From: Mycogone perniciosa
Taxonomy: Eukaryota > Ascomycota > Sordariomycetes > Hypocreales > Hypocreaceae
Assembly: GCA_025331125.1 (NCBI GenBank)
Contig: JAOALB010000045.1
Location: 280,696 to 344,695 of the forward strand
Reading direction: 5' to 3'
DNA length: 64,000 bases
Made by a program: the position numbers and the translations under genes. Below the pieces are notes generated by a model. The model ran no database searches. It saw nothing but the letters and a program-made list of their open reading frames with translations, and was not told the DNA's origin. Positions 1 to 9,713 of the stretch are shown here, one piece after another. Each line of letters opens with the position of its first letter. Position 1 is the first letter of the stretch.

Positions 1-44
1 TGCTTTGGGTTGACAAGGCCCTTTGGTACACGATACAGCCTAGT

Positions 45-1733
45 TCAGCTCGATGAAGTGTCACCATCTGACTGCATGCTTGACTGTTCGGACCCAGAGC
101 TATCTCTTCTTTCAACTAGAGCCCTCCCTGCTCCTTGCTGTATCGCATCACTGTAGCTGGGAGCAGGACCTTGTGGTTGAGCGTAGCTTTGGCCCTGAGC
201 CTGTGAACCTGAACGGGGCCTGACCGTAGCTGACGATGCGCCTCGACTACGGTTCATAACCCTAATCAGAGGGGTGTTCTCCTCGCTGTCGGTACTGTAT
301 CGCCGCTGCCGATCCTCGCTATCTGAATGTGTTGGGCTAGTATAATCTGGTGGTGGGTTGGTCGCATCTTCCAGATGTAGATGAAGGGGGTTCTCGTCGA
401 AAGGCTGCTCATGTAGTTGTTGCGCGCTGCTGCTAGCCTCGCCATTCTCCTCATTGGGCACCAGCTGGGCGAGCGAAATGTCAGTTGGACTTCTGACAGG
501 ACCAGGACTGGTGGGAGGGAGAACCCTGAAGTTGCTACTGCGCGATCGGCCGTGTTGTGGATTGAGGTTGCCTTCGCCGGATCGAACGTTGTAAGGCGTA
601 CCGCTTACTGAATGCCTATGCACTCGCGGGTGGTGTGAAGGTGTAAATCCGTCCTTTGTCCCTGTTTCCAGCAAAATGCTTCCCTGCTCAGAGCCGTATG
701 GGGGTGGTGGAGCCAGGCTGCCAGTCACTGGTGCCAAGCCCCATTTCTTAACATTTGCCTCGATGAAGACGAAACCAGATTGGCCAAAGTTAACATGAAC
801 TGTCGCGGGGCCGTTGGCTCCGATGGCAGGGAAGAAGTTCTGTGACTTGAGACCATGTACGACTTCCTCCATCTTCTTACCATTCCGAGTAAAGAAGATG
901 ACGCCTGTTCGGGGTCGATAGCCAACGCCTACAACGTCACCCTGGACAATTTGAGGACCATATGGAGTTCGGCTGAATGGCTGATTGTAGTGCCGTGAGC
1001 CATTTGAGTGGTAGGCAACTGAATACTTGTGATAGCCTGGAACAATGGTCAGCATTTGACGGACGGAGCAGCAGACACTTGAAACCTACCAGGTAACCGG
1101 AAGAGGGGGTACGGTTTGGTAGCCATGCCAATGCTGAGCAGTGTAGCGTCCGGCTTATCATACACCTTGGCCTCCCAATAGTAAACATCGTTCTGCTTGG
1201 GAACAGGCAAGTTGCTCATGACGGTACACTCGGAGTCGAAGAACTCAATCTCGGTTCGGGCCTCGACGAAGCAGTTTGCAATTTCGAGCTCGGGCTCAAA
1301 CTCCCAGGCAGAGACACCCTTCTCCTGGATGGCCAGGTATTGCGACAAGGAAATGTCAGTCTGCGCAGACTCTGGTGGATTTGCAGCGATGAAAGCTAGT
1401 CGCAACGTTAGTATCCAAGCCCTGCCACAGAGCAATTAAATCGGATGGCAGATAGCGAAACCACCTACCCTTTGCCCGCAAGTACTCCGTCCGTGACATC
1501 TCATCCATGTTCTCGAGAGCCTCAGCCTCCTCCCTCGCAAACGCCTGCTCGTCATCGTATTCACCAGGCCGACCGATCCGATCGAGGATAATGCGACCAG
1601 AACCAGCGCACCCGGAGGCCCAGAAGATGAAGACGACGAGGAAGATGAGGATGATGGAGCCAAACGATGACACAAGCCCGATGACGACGCCGGTCAAGGC
1701 CGAGGACGGAGAGGAAGACGAAATGACAGCCAT
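45..1733 (-). CDS. ssh4: Ssh4/Ear1-like SPRY-domain membrane protein (probable Rsp5/Nedd4 ubiquitin-ligase adaptor)
   Basis: Three exons give 520 residues: 1733-1469, 1395-1090 and 1036-45, with GTAGGT donors and AG acceptors; the reading frame closes exactly. Residues about 10-35 form one hydrophobic segment near the N terminus. A B30.2/SPRY domain covers about 120-285, with YYWEAK, SIGMATKPYP and VGVGY as recognisable stretches. The rest is a Ser/Pro-rich tail. In yeast, Ssh4 and Ear1 are single-pass endosome/vacuole proteins that recruit the ligase Rsp5 to cargo for multivesicular-body sorting. The tail holds two PPxY motifs, PPPY ending near residue 304 and PPDY near 419-422, which is what an Rsp5 adaptor needs. 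The start ATG (1733) directly precedes the membrane segment and leaves a short lumenal end. I see nothing broken. Family assignment is firm; the cargo cannot be read from sequence. Confidence 0.88.
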
Positions 1734-2456
1734 GGTGATGTGATGGCAGCCAGCTGTGGCGATGGATGATATCGGCAGGAACGAAGATATGTTGTTGGAC
1801 TCACACCCGCTCGTCGCGGGAAATGAGAGATTGTCTGTCTGTCGTCGAGAAGACAAGACGGCGTCACCGCCGCGACGGTCGCGGCCGTTAATCTATTGTG
1901 ACGAGAAGGCTGCGGCGACTGTGGTGGCGGGGAGAGGGGGGATTTCGAGATCGAGGGAGGATTGGAGAAGCGAAAATGGGAGACGCTGATTCGCAGTCGA
2001 GTTACACGCTGTTGAGGAATGGAAAATGGTCGTCGCCAGTCGAAATGCCCCAGTCGGTCTGGGAACCCGGAGCTGCCGTTGCGAGATAGGTAAGGATTGG
2101 GGAAGACGAGAGGCTTAGGTGGGTGTGGTGTCGCTTGCGGATGGTCGCCACTCTCAGCTAAGAGAGCCAAGCAACGGAGTACGGAGTATGGGGTTGCGTA
2201 TTCGCTCGCAGGTCGTGAATCCACCACCACAGGGCTTATACTCCGTACTGGTAGGCCTACTCCGTAGCGGCCAGTCAGAACCCAAGGCTCGCCCTCGTCG
2301 AATCCGCGAGGGATAAAAACAACAACAGAGAAGCGTCGATGCCAGCGCACGCAAGAAAGAACATGAAAAGGAAAGCCCGCAACAAAAGGAGAACAGAACG
2401 CGATGTGGGCGAAGAGGGAGGAAAAAAGAGACGTTGTTATAGAAGGAAAAACCGTA

Positions 2457-2489
2457 GGGGAGGGGAGGGGAGGGGAGGGGAGGGGAGGG
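2457..2489. repeat. GGGGA tandem repeat (guanine-quadruplex-capable)
   Basis: Six consecutive GGGGA units and a partial seventh, about 730 bp upstream of the SPRY protein start. G-runs of four spaced by one A meet the usual G-quadruplex pattern. Whether it folds or regulates anything is unknown. Confidence 0.8.
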
Positions 2490-2929
2490 AAGAATGAAGA
2501 GAGTTAGTTAGGCTCCATCCAATGGATGTCAGAGGAGGTTGGATGGAGAAGACGGACAGAATGGAATGTCAGGTCATTCACGGAGTGCTAACGCGGACTT
2601 TGCCAGCACTTGCGTGGGCAATGCAGTGGGCAATGCAGTGGGCTGTAGCGTCGTCGTTCCCCCAGCGGTAGTAGCAGAAGCAGATGGCGCTAGGACGGAT
2701 ACCTGCAGCGGGTATGTCCACCGATAGCGATTTATACGGGAAGCCCATACTGGATCTTAGCAGTTCAGCGGGGAAGCAACAGTACACAGCCGCGCACAGC
2801 CCCAGGGCCTGACGAAGTGGTGGGTTTGTGTGACGCAATGCATGCTGGATGATAACAGCCAGCAGCCTCAATCAAGAATGGCCATCATGCTTCCAGGCAC
2901 CAGGCACAAAATACGACATACATGCGGAG

Positions 2930-2957
2930 TACTACTACTACTACTACTACTACTACT
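2930..2957. repeat. TAC triplet microsatellite
   Basis: About nine uninterrupted TAC/ACT units, followed 18 bp later by a TACTCCGTA motif. Similar CTA/TAG runs lie near the same motif elsewhere in the window. Confidence 0.8.
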
Positions 2958-3732
2958 ATCAGAGCTTGCTCACAGTACTCCGTACGAGTAGCTATCTTTT
3001 ACCATTGATTGCTTTTTTCTTTCTCCTTTTCCCATGCATCACACAATCCCCCCTGCACAATGCTGTCACTTATGTCGTAGATACGGAGTACGAGTACTCC
3101 GTACTTATCAGCTTATCAGACACAGCACAGATCGATCAGTGCCACCCCATTCGCCCCCTGTCGTTTCAGCCCGCACGCAGCTCAAGTTTCAAGCCGCGCC
3201 TCGCACTGACAGATGCTGCGACAATGACAGCGCACATAATTGAGTGATCTCCAGCGTACGAAGTACGAAGTACTCGTATTAGTCAAGGCCCATTCTGCAG
3301 CCATGCTCATTCATATGCACATACGAGTAAGCTCAACTCCAAACATGCGGCAATTGATTGGGTGCTATTTGTGTTCTTCTTCTCCTCAATGCCCCCCCCC
3401 TTAACAGGCACTGAGCGTTAATAAGTGGCCAAATCCTGCATCAGGGAACGCCCGTGAGACACACACGCACACGTTTTCTGATTCAGTTCACTATGAAAAC
3501 AATCGTCATAACAGTAACATCTCCATTTACTAAATTCATTCCCACGTCGTCGTTAAAATATTCTACATCAGAGTTATAGTTATACGTTTGCCCAATGAAA
3601 AAACCAATGCCACCAAACCTTCATAGCCTTGACCAGACAGACACTCAAATCAAAAAGCAATCATACTCATCCAAAGGGAAATCCTGTCCCCCTCCCTTCC
3701 TTCACCTTGCAATCTCGTCAAAACACATCCCC

Positions 3733-4887
3733 TTAAACCTCACTGTCCTCATCAATTACGTTGCCCCGTTTATACCCACTCCTCCTCGCCCTCCTCTCTT
3801 CCCTCTCCCTCCGCCTCTGCTCCTTCAACTCTGGCATCGGGTGGTAATAGCTCTTGGTCCCGACATCACTCTCTGTGCCAACTGTGCTTCTTCCCACCGT
3901 GCTCGTTCCACCGCTTCCGCTTCCACTTCCAGTTGCACTGCTTGATAGGAGACTCTCGCTCAGCTGACTCTGGCTAGCCGCCCCGACAGCTCGCTGATAA
4001 CTAAAGTCCCTTCTTGCAGTCCGTCCTTCGTCACGCAATCTCCTGGCTTCTGCACGCATCCTCTCCGACTCCCTATTCGCATTCCGATCTGCCACGGAAT
4101 ACACCTTGCGAATGCCACTGCTCCTAGAGGTCTTCGTAGGCGTGCTTGTAGGCGTAGTCTGACGATTCGACAACAGATCCGACGACGCACCCACAGAAGA
4201 CTCAGCCGCGTTGGTAGATCCATCCCAGGTCGAGCCCTCAGACTCCTTGTTCAAGCCACCAACACGAGCAGGCCGTTCATGTCGATAGTTGCGTAGTTGT
4301 TCTTTGGCCTCCTTCTCGGCCCTCTCATCCAGGATGCCTTCGTCAAACTCCCGCTTCTTCTTCTTCTCACCGCGGCGCTTCCTCCGCTCAGCTTCCCTCT
4401 TCTCCTGCTTCTTCTTACGCTTCTCCCTGGCAAATATGTCACTCGCACCCGCCGTGATGCCACTCAAAGCCGTGCTCTCTGTAATCACAGTCGTCGTATC
4501 ATCGTACTCTTTATAAACGCTGCCGCCGCCCAAATCTGTCGACGCCGTGGCTCCCGACAACACCGTGCCGTTTGGACCCGTGCGACGCAGAACCGTAGAT
4601 TTGTAGTCATCCCAATCATTCTCCTTGAAGTGAAAACCGCCGTTCTTGGCCCAGAAGAAGAACCAAATGCCAGTAACGACAAATGCAACGCCAATCAGCG
4701 CAAAGAGGAAGAAGAAACCTGCATTGTTGATGTCGTGTGGATCGAGCACACCTTTGGAAGGATCATTATCGTCTCGCTTGGTAAGACGGGCAAAGGTGTG
4801 GGCTGCTTCGCCGAGAGGACCGTCAACTGGGCTGCGGCGGATGAAGTTGTTGCCTCCCCGAAGGGAGTTCATCGGTACTGGTGCCAT
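3733..4887 (-). CDS. Hypothetical single-pass membrane protein with charged cytoplasmic tail
   Basis: Single exon, 384 residues from the ATG at 4887, preferred because it sits in a good context (CACAATGGC). An in-frame ATG 28 codons upstream (4971) is the alternative. A short N-terminal part ends in a strongly hydrophobic segment at about residues 57-80 (FALIGVAFVVTGIWFFFWA), then a Trp/Asp-rich conserved-looking stretch (ENDWDDYKSTV). The rest is a long basic and acidic, probably helical tail rich in KKR/ERR clusters around 170-230 and Ser/Thr/Gly-rich near the C terminus. I recognise no catalytic domain. The layout suggests a membrane-anchored scaffold, but that is only inference. Neighbours on both sides are on the same strand and give no functional clue. 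Confidence 0.75.
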   Translation of the reverse strand: MAPVPMNSLRGGNNFIRRSPVDGPLGEAAHTFARLTKRDDNDPSKGVLDPHDINNAGFFFLFALIGVAFVVTGIWFFFWAKNGGFHFKENDWDDYKSTVLRRTGPNGTVLSGATASTDLGGGSVYKEYDDTTTVITESTALSGITAGASDIFAREKRKKKQEKREAERRKRRGEKKKKREFDEGILDERAEKEAKEQLRNYRHERPARVGGLNKESEGSTWDGSTNAAESSVGASSDLLSNRQTTPTSTPTKTSRSSGIRKVYSVADRNANRESERMRAEARRLRDEGRTARRDFSYQRAVGAASQSQLSESLLSSSATGSGSGSGGTSTVGRSTVGTESDVGTKSYYHPMPELKEQRRREREERRARRSGYKRGNVIDEDSEV

Positions 4888-5683
4888 TGTGAAGCTCGAT
4901 AGCGGGTGATTGGAATGTGTGTCGTTACCAGCGTTGGCTGGAATGAAGCTGGCTGGCCAGCCGAAACCCAAAGCGGCGTGGACGATGCCTCTTGAGAATC
5001 AGTAAAGATGTTTCCACTGACTGAAACAAAAATCGGAAACGTCGCTCGTCAGTCGTGAAGGAAGGAAATCGGACAACAATCAAAAGATACGGAGGTTAGT
5101 GTGAATAGAAGAATTGGGTTGATAGGCAACGCGTACGGAGGAGTACTGCGGACTTGACGGGGGGCTGTTCCTACAGAAACGACGGAAAATTGTTGTGGCT
5201 GGGGTGGTGCAAGCATGGCTGGTGCTGCAACTTACGAGTAGTACGTCAAAGAGACGAAAAATAAATAAAAAATACTACGGAGTACTACGGAGTACATGAA
5301 TAAAATCATTTTAAAAATAGTAATCCATCTGCTGCCTTGTACTTCGTACATTTATTGCGTCTTTCCCAAAAAAGCACAATCCCGCCTCAACCTCAACATC
5401 CGATGACGCACAAAGTAAACAAATCCCTCCGCTGACCCAGCAACGCTCCTCACACACCCCAGATCCACTCCTGACTGTGGGACCATCTCTACTCGTATGT
5501 CCATGTTCATGTTCTTCTGTATCAGAAGAGTACTCCGTAGTTATGGTTTGCGCATTTTGGTAATTCCGTTGGTGGTTTAAAATTATGAGTATAAACCCAG
5601 TAATCCGCACACACAACGCTCTGCCCATCTTTTCAACTTCTCCTAGAACTCCTCCGCCATATATCCCGCTACTCCCGCTTCTT
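4888..5683. other. Intergenic region
   Basis: No gene seen. Two adjacent TACGGAGTA motifs (5276, 5286) and one complement (5531) lie in AT-rich sequence between the membrane-protein promoter and the decayed NLR end. Confidence 0.65.
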
Positions 5684-7767
5684 TTACTTCCTCGTCATCA
5701 TCCTTTCCCCCATTTCCTTCTCAGTGGGATATATATTGCGGACCTGGCCCTGTCGAGAAGCCTCTGTTTGTGGTTCATTAGTAATAGACACCGAATCCAG
5801 ATGGAGAACGCCGATATTGGTATGGAGAGAAGAGTTCGAGCTTAAATCGAATGAATGCTGAGTAACTTCGCCGACAGTGAGCGTCTGGAGGCACACGCCT
5901 GTACTTATATCCCAGATTTTAATGGTTCCATCACTTGATCCCGAGGCGACCTGTTGGCTATTTGCTGAGACGGCCATTGATACTATAGGACCTTCATGGC
6001 TCTCAAGCGTTTAGGGATTGGCGTCCATAGCTATATTCCAGATCTTCATTGTGCTATCGCCTGATCCTGACATAATTTGCTGGCCATTTGGCGAAAAAAC
6101 CGATCGAACTCACCCAATCTCTATGGCCTTTAAACCTCTGGAGGCATATACCTGTAGCTGTGTTCCAGATCTTAATTGTCCTATTGTATGATCCTGAGGC
6201 GAACTGTTGACCATTTGCTGAAAAGCAACTGATGTTATAGCGTCACTGTGGTCCTCAAGCGTCTGCAAGCAGGGACTCCAGTTACACTCCATAATTGGCC
6301 TATTTTTATCCATGATGGAATTTCCTGCTTGAAGGCCATCCGCATTAAGCTTTGCGTAGGAGTATCGAATAGCAGCTAGCGGGTCGGGATTTGGTGTTCG
6401 AATCTCATTAATCAGAGTTCCTGGGTGTTGTAACTCATAAATGTCCTTCTGTAGCGTATTGGACATGGCCTGCAGCGAGAGAGAGAAGATAGTGTAATGG
6501 ACATCCTCGAGGCCGGCGCGAAAGATAGTAGACCGAGCCTTTTCATCCTCCATCAAGTGGTCCTTGGCAGACTGATGGATGAAATAAACGGTTTCATTAC
6601 GGACCGTTAAAAAGAGCCGCGTTTCTTGACTAATTTTTCCAGGAAAGGCGCTTTAGTAAGATTGCCCTTGAAGCCGGCGAGGGTAGCTAGTTCTCGCAGA
6701 TGCAGAGGTCGATATGCGAGAGTCATAGTCGAAAGGACTTTGCAAAATCGTTCTGGATCTAGTTGTTTAAGACCATTGATTTGCTGCAGCATTTGCGAGT
6801 AAAGATTTGTCAGATCATTAGGAACCTCATCAAGGATCTTTAAGATATCCGAATCATCATCATATGATGTATCATCCATGTCTTTAAGCTCGTTAAAAAC
6901 GAGAGCGATCCAGAGAAAGGTACCGTTCGCCTTTTCGCGTATCTGGCGGTGGGCTTGATCTCGCAGCACTGTGTTGTGCTTTGTTGCCTCGAGTTGGGAT
7001 AGTTTGTAGCTGATATAGGCATCGATAGCCTGAGACATGAAACCAGCATTGTCCTCAAGGCTTAGGCTGATGCCTCCGATACTATCGGATATGCGCAACC
7101 CTAACTCAATTCTCGGCCAATTCCGACTAGATACAATCCATTTGACGCTAGGTGAGGCCGAAAAGTTCTGAGCAATAAGATCTAAAAGCGGATCCATGTC
7201 TAAAATGCACTCGTCAAGAGCATCGATGATCAAGTAGGTATTCTTCAGCGTCGGGTCCTGGAGAATGTCGGCCAAGATCTTTGATAGGGCTACCCAAGCA
7301 TTCACATCCTCAAATAGCCGTCTACCAGCCCGGAGATACTCTTTCTCCATGTGAGATATGAGCGTTGGCTGTTGATCGAGGAGCAGGTAAAGGAGCCCAC
7401 GTAAAACGGCAGTGGCATTATTGAGGCGTTGGTCGGCACGCTGACAGAAGAAGTAGGACAAGATGCATGAGCCAGTTCTTCCCTTATTGAATTCATCGAT
7501 GATACCACAGAGTAGCATAGTCTTGCCTTTGCCTGGATCGCCTTTAATCCAAAGCAGCCGCATCTCTGGATCATCATGCCACTTATGAAACTCGGGGCTC
7601 TGCAGGATCCAGCGATACGACTCGTCCAATAGACCACCTTTAGCCTGCTCGATGCGTTTTTTATCGTGGCTGGGATTGGTGACCATCAAATCTGCAAGGC
7701 ACTGCTGGCCAAGGTGATGGAAGTTGATGTTAACTTTTCCTCCGTCTGAGTCGAAGCAATGTTGTTA
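5684..7767 (-). pseudogene. Decayed NACHT-WD40 NLR (HET-D/HET-E/NWD2 type), truncated, frameshifted and internally deleted
   Basis: The 5' part (7767-6607) is open and encodes a NACHT domain: Walker A GDPGKGKT, Walker B LIIDALDE and the linker before it (GGLLDESYRWIL). Such NLRs normally carry an effector domain of 100-250 residues before this point; here a stop and unrelated sequence precede it, so the effector domain is missing or in an exon I cannot find. Reading then shifts at a T-run (plus-strand A-run 6609-6613), again at 6221-6224 and again at 6094-6099. A TAA lies at 6013-6011. The winged-helix/linker part between about 6400 and 6290 is too short, implying an internal deletion. Three recognisable WD40 units (GSYNRTIKIW-, GSGDSTMKIW- and GSSDGTIKIW-type) and a family-typical C-terminal end follow, against ten or more in intact members. 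Homopolymer indels might be sequencing errors, but the stop, deletion and missing start support real decay. Confidence 0.82.
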
Positions 7768-9713
7768 ATGGGCGTCCTTGATGATTATAGGTGATGTCTT
7801 TGAAAGGGGGGATACGCCATGGACGACGGTCAGGCATTGTCTGGCATATGCAGGATGAGTTTACCCCACAGTCACAGTCTCGATGCGTATACAAATCCCC
7901 GCCCGAGAACTGAGCTTTTGCATGTAGACTGCATTTTGTAATAAAAAGAGATGCTGTCTATGGAGTGGTAGAGGGTTGGGGCGTCGGCTGAGCAATGTAA
8001 GTCGCGTTGGTGATGGATGATAGATTGGAACCAATGATCCAGGTAACCGTGTTAGCATCTGGCTAGTATCTATGCCAGGAGGGAGGCTTTGAGGTTCTAT
8101 ATACATTTTTCATGTCTGTGGGATTAATGCCTATTTCGAGCCTGCTTATTGCTACAATCCACCAACTCTCACCAGACCCTATCAACTCCACCCCCCACTT
8201 CTAATAACACTCATATGCCTCGATGACGAAGCAACATTGACCCTAACCCTGCCCTCCCTTTGCTACGGAGTACTCCGTAGATTAACCTCATATGGGAAGA
8301 CAAACTGCATGTACAGACAGTAATTGGAATTTCCGTGATCCACAGCAAGGGTATGCGGTATCTCCCCAGCTTCCTAAACACACCACCTGACAATTAGTCT
8401 CCCTACATATATGGTACATGTGCAACCTTCCCAAGTCGGCATCAGTACGGAACACCTTGAATCAATCACATGAAGAGCAGCAGTCAGGTCAGTTCAGATC
8501 AGACCAGGTCAAGGTGGAAAAGGAAATCCTTCATTCAATTACATCTCCGTCGTAAATAAGAAAATGAATAATACCCTTCACTCCTCTCCCGCACTCGCGA
8601 CGCCGCCAGGAAAGTCCTCAAATTACAAAAGTATGCCATCCGTTTCCCGTCATTCCTACCACTTCCCGAAAACAACGCCACTCTCATACAGAACCATGCG
8701 ACTCGTACCACGCCTTGACCCCTTGCATTGTGAATGCCAGCCCACAATGTAAGCCGCCAGGGGTGTGATTTGGCCGAACCGGTGTGCTCCAGAAATAGTG
8801 ACCCCACCCATAAGGAAAGAAAAAGTTCTATCCAAGAAGACAAAACAGCTAGTGTAGATGGCATACCAATTGCAAAAAGAACACCTGTGTACGGCATAGG
8901 GAGTGAGGGGGTGTGGACCCCCATTGCTCGTACAATCTATCGCTTTCGTAATGCTGATGGGAACAAAAATTGAACACAATATCCTCCTCTTGACGCCGTG
9001 CCCACAAGAGCGGTAGACTCATGCACTGCCAAAACCCAGAATCTTAGCTCAAAGTCTTCCACACATGGCCAGATCCACAGAAGAATGAGGCTAAGAGGGA
9101 CTGCCACGTGTGACCACCGCCAAGTCCATACCAGTGGAAAGTATGCAAAGCAGCTTGCAAGGGCCAGGGGTGGTCAGACCAGCCTTCTTCTCTTTGCCCA
9201 CTGCGTTCCGAATCATCTCACCGACATTCTCCCAGTTTTTGCATCGTTTCCAGAAAACGGACAGCAACTCGCAAAACCATATACGTGTACTGCAGGCCAG
9301 CCTGGTAAAAAACGCAAATTGTCCTCCAATCGCCGCTATTTTTGGGGGTATCAAATTTTTTTTGCCACAGTCAAGACAACGACAGGGCAAGTGGACCACC
9401 AGGAGAAGTACCGGGGAGTTGGAATAAGAAATGTTCAAGGAAATGTTGAAAGTAAAAAGTGAAAAGATAGAAGGCGAGTAAAGAGTAAGAGAGAGAAAGA
9501 AAACTCCAGCGTAATATGGCAAAAAATAAAAAGAAGTGGCGCAGGAAAAAAGAACAAGACTCATGAGTGATGATATGTCCAAATTGTGTGAAAATGAGGA
9601 AATAAAGGAAATCCACAACGCTTGCTCTTATAATGTTCCATGTTGAGGGTGACACAAAACAAAGCACGCTTTTTTCATCGTCGTAAAATAGTCGTCAGCT
9701 TTCATCGAGGTCA
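7768..9713. other. Intergenic region, about 1.9 kb
   Basis: No supported gene. A perfect 18-bp palindrome made of two overlapping TACGGAGTA motifs lies at 8263-8280. Open frames on both strands around 8535-8979 and 9091-9667 are low-complexity or antisense to each other and show no family features. 9440-9660 is A-rich and lies downstream of the stop of the next gene. Confidence 0.6.
8263..8280. repeat. Perfect 18-bp palindrome of the dispersed TACGGAGTA element
   Basis: CTACGGAGTACTCCGTAG equals its own reverse complement. It is the most symmetric of about 26 copies of the 9-bp core in this window. Function unknown; it could be a protein-binding site or a mobile-element footprint. Confidence 0.85.

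Larger units (their letters stand above)
1734..3732. other. Intergenic region, about 2 kb
   Basis: No credible gene. It is the 5' flank of the SPRY protein gene and the 3' flank of the next minus-strand gene. It contains a GGGGA tandem run (2457-2489), a TAC triplet run (about 2930-2957) and six copies of TACGGAGTA or its complement (2180, 2239, 2258, 2976, 3082, 3095). Open frames here have no domain or fungal-like composition. Confidence 0.7.

Noticed and set aside
1694..2350. 218-residue minus-strand frame upstream of the SPRY gene
   Set aside because: It overlaps the true first exon in another frame and lies in the presumed 5' leader.
8535..9667. Several 100-175 residue frames on both strands
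   Set aside because: Overlapping, low complexity, without domains; the A/T-rich part resembles a 3' flank.
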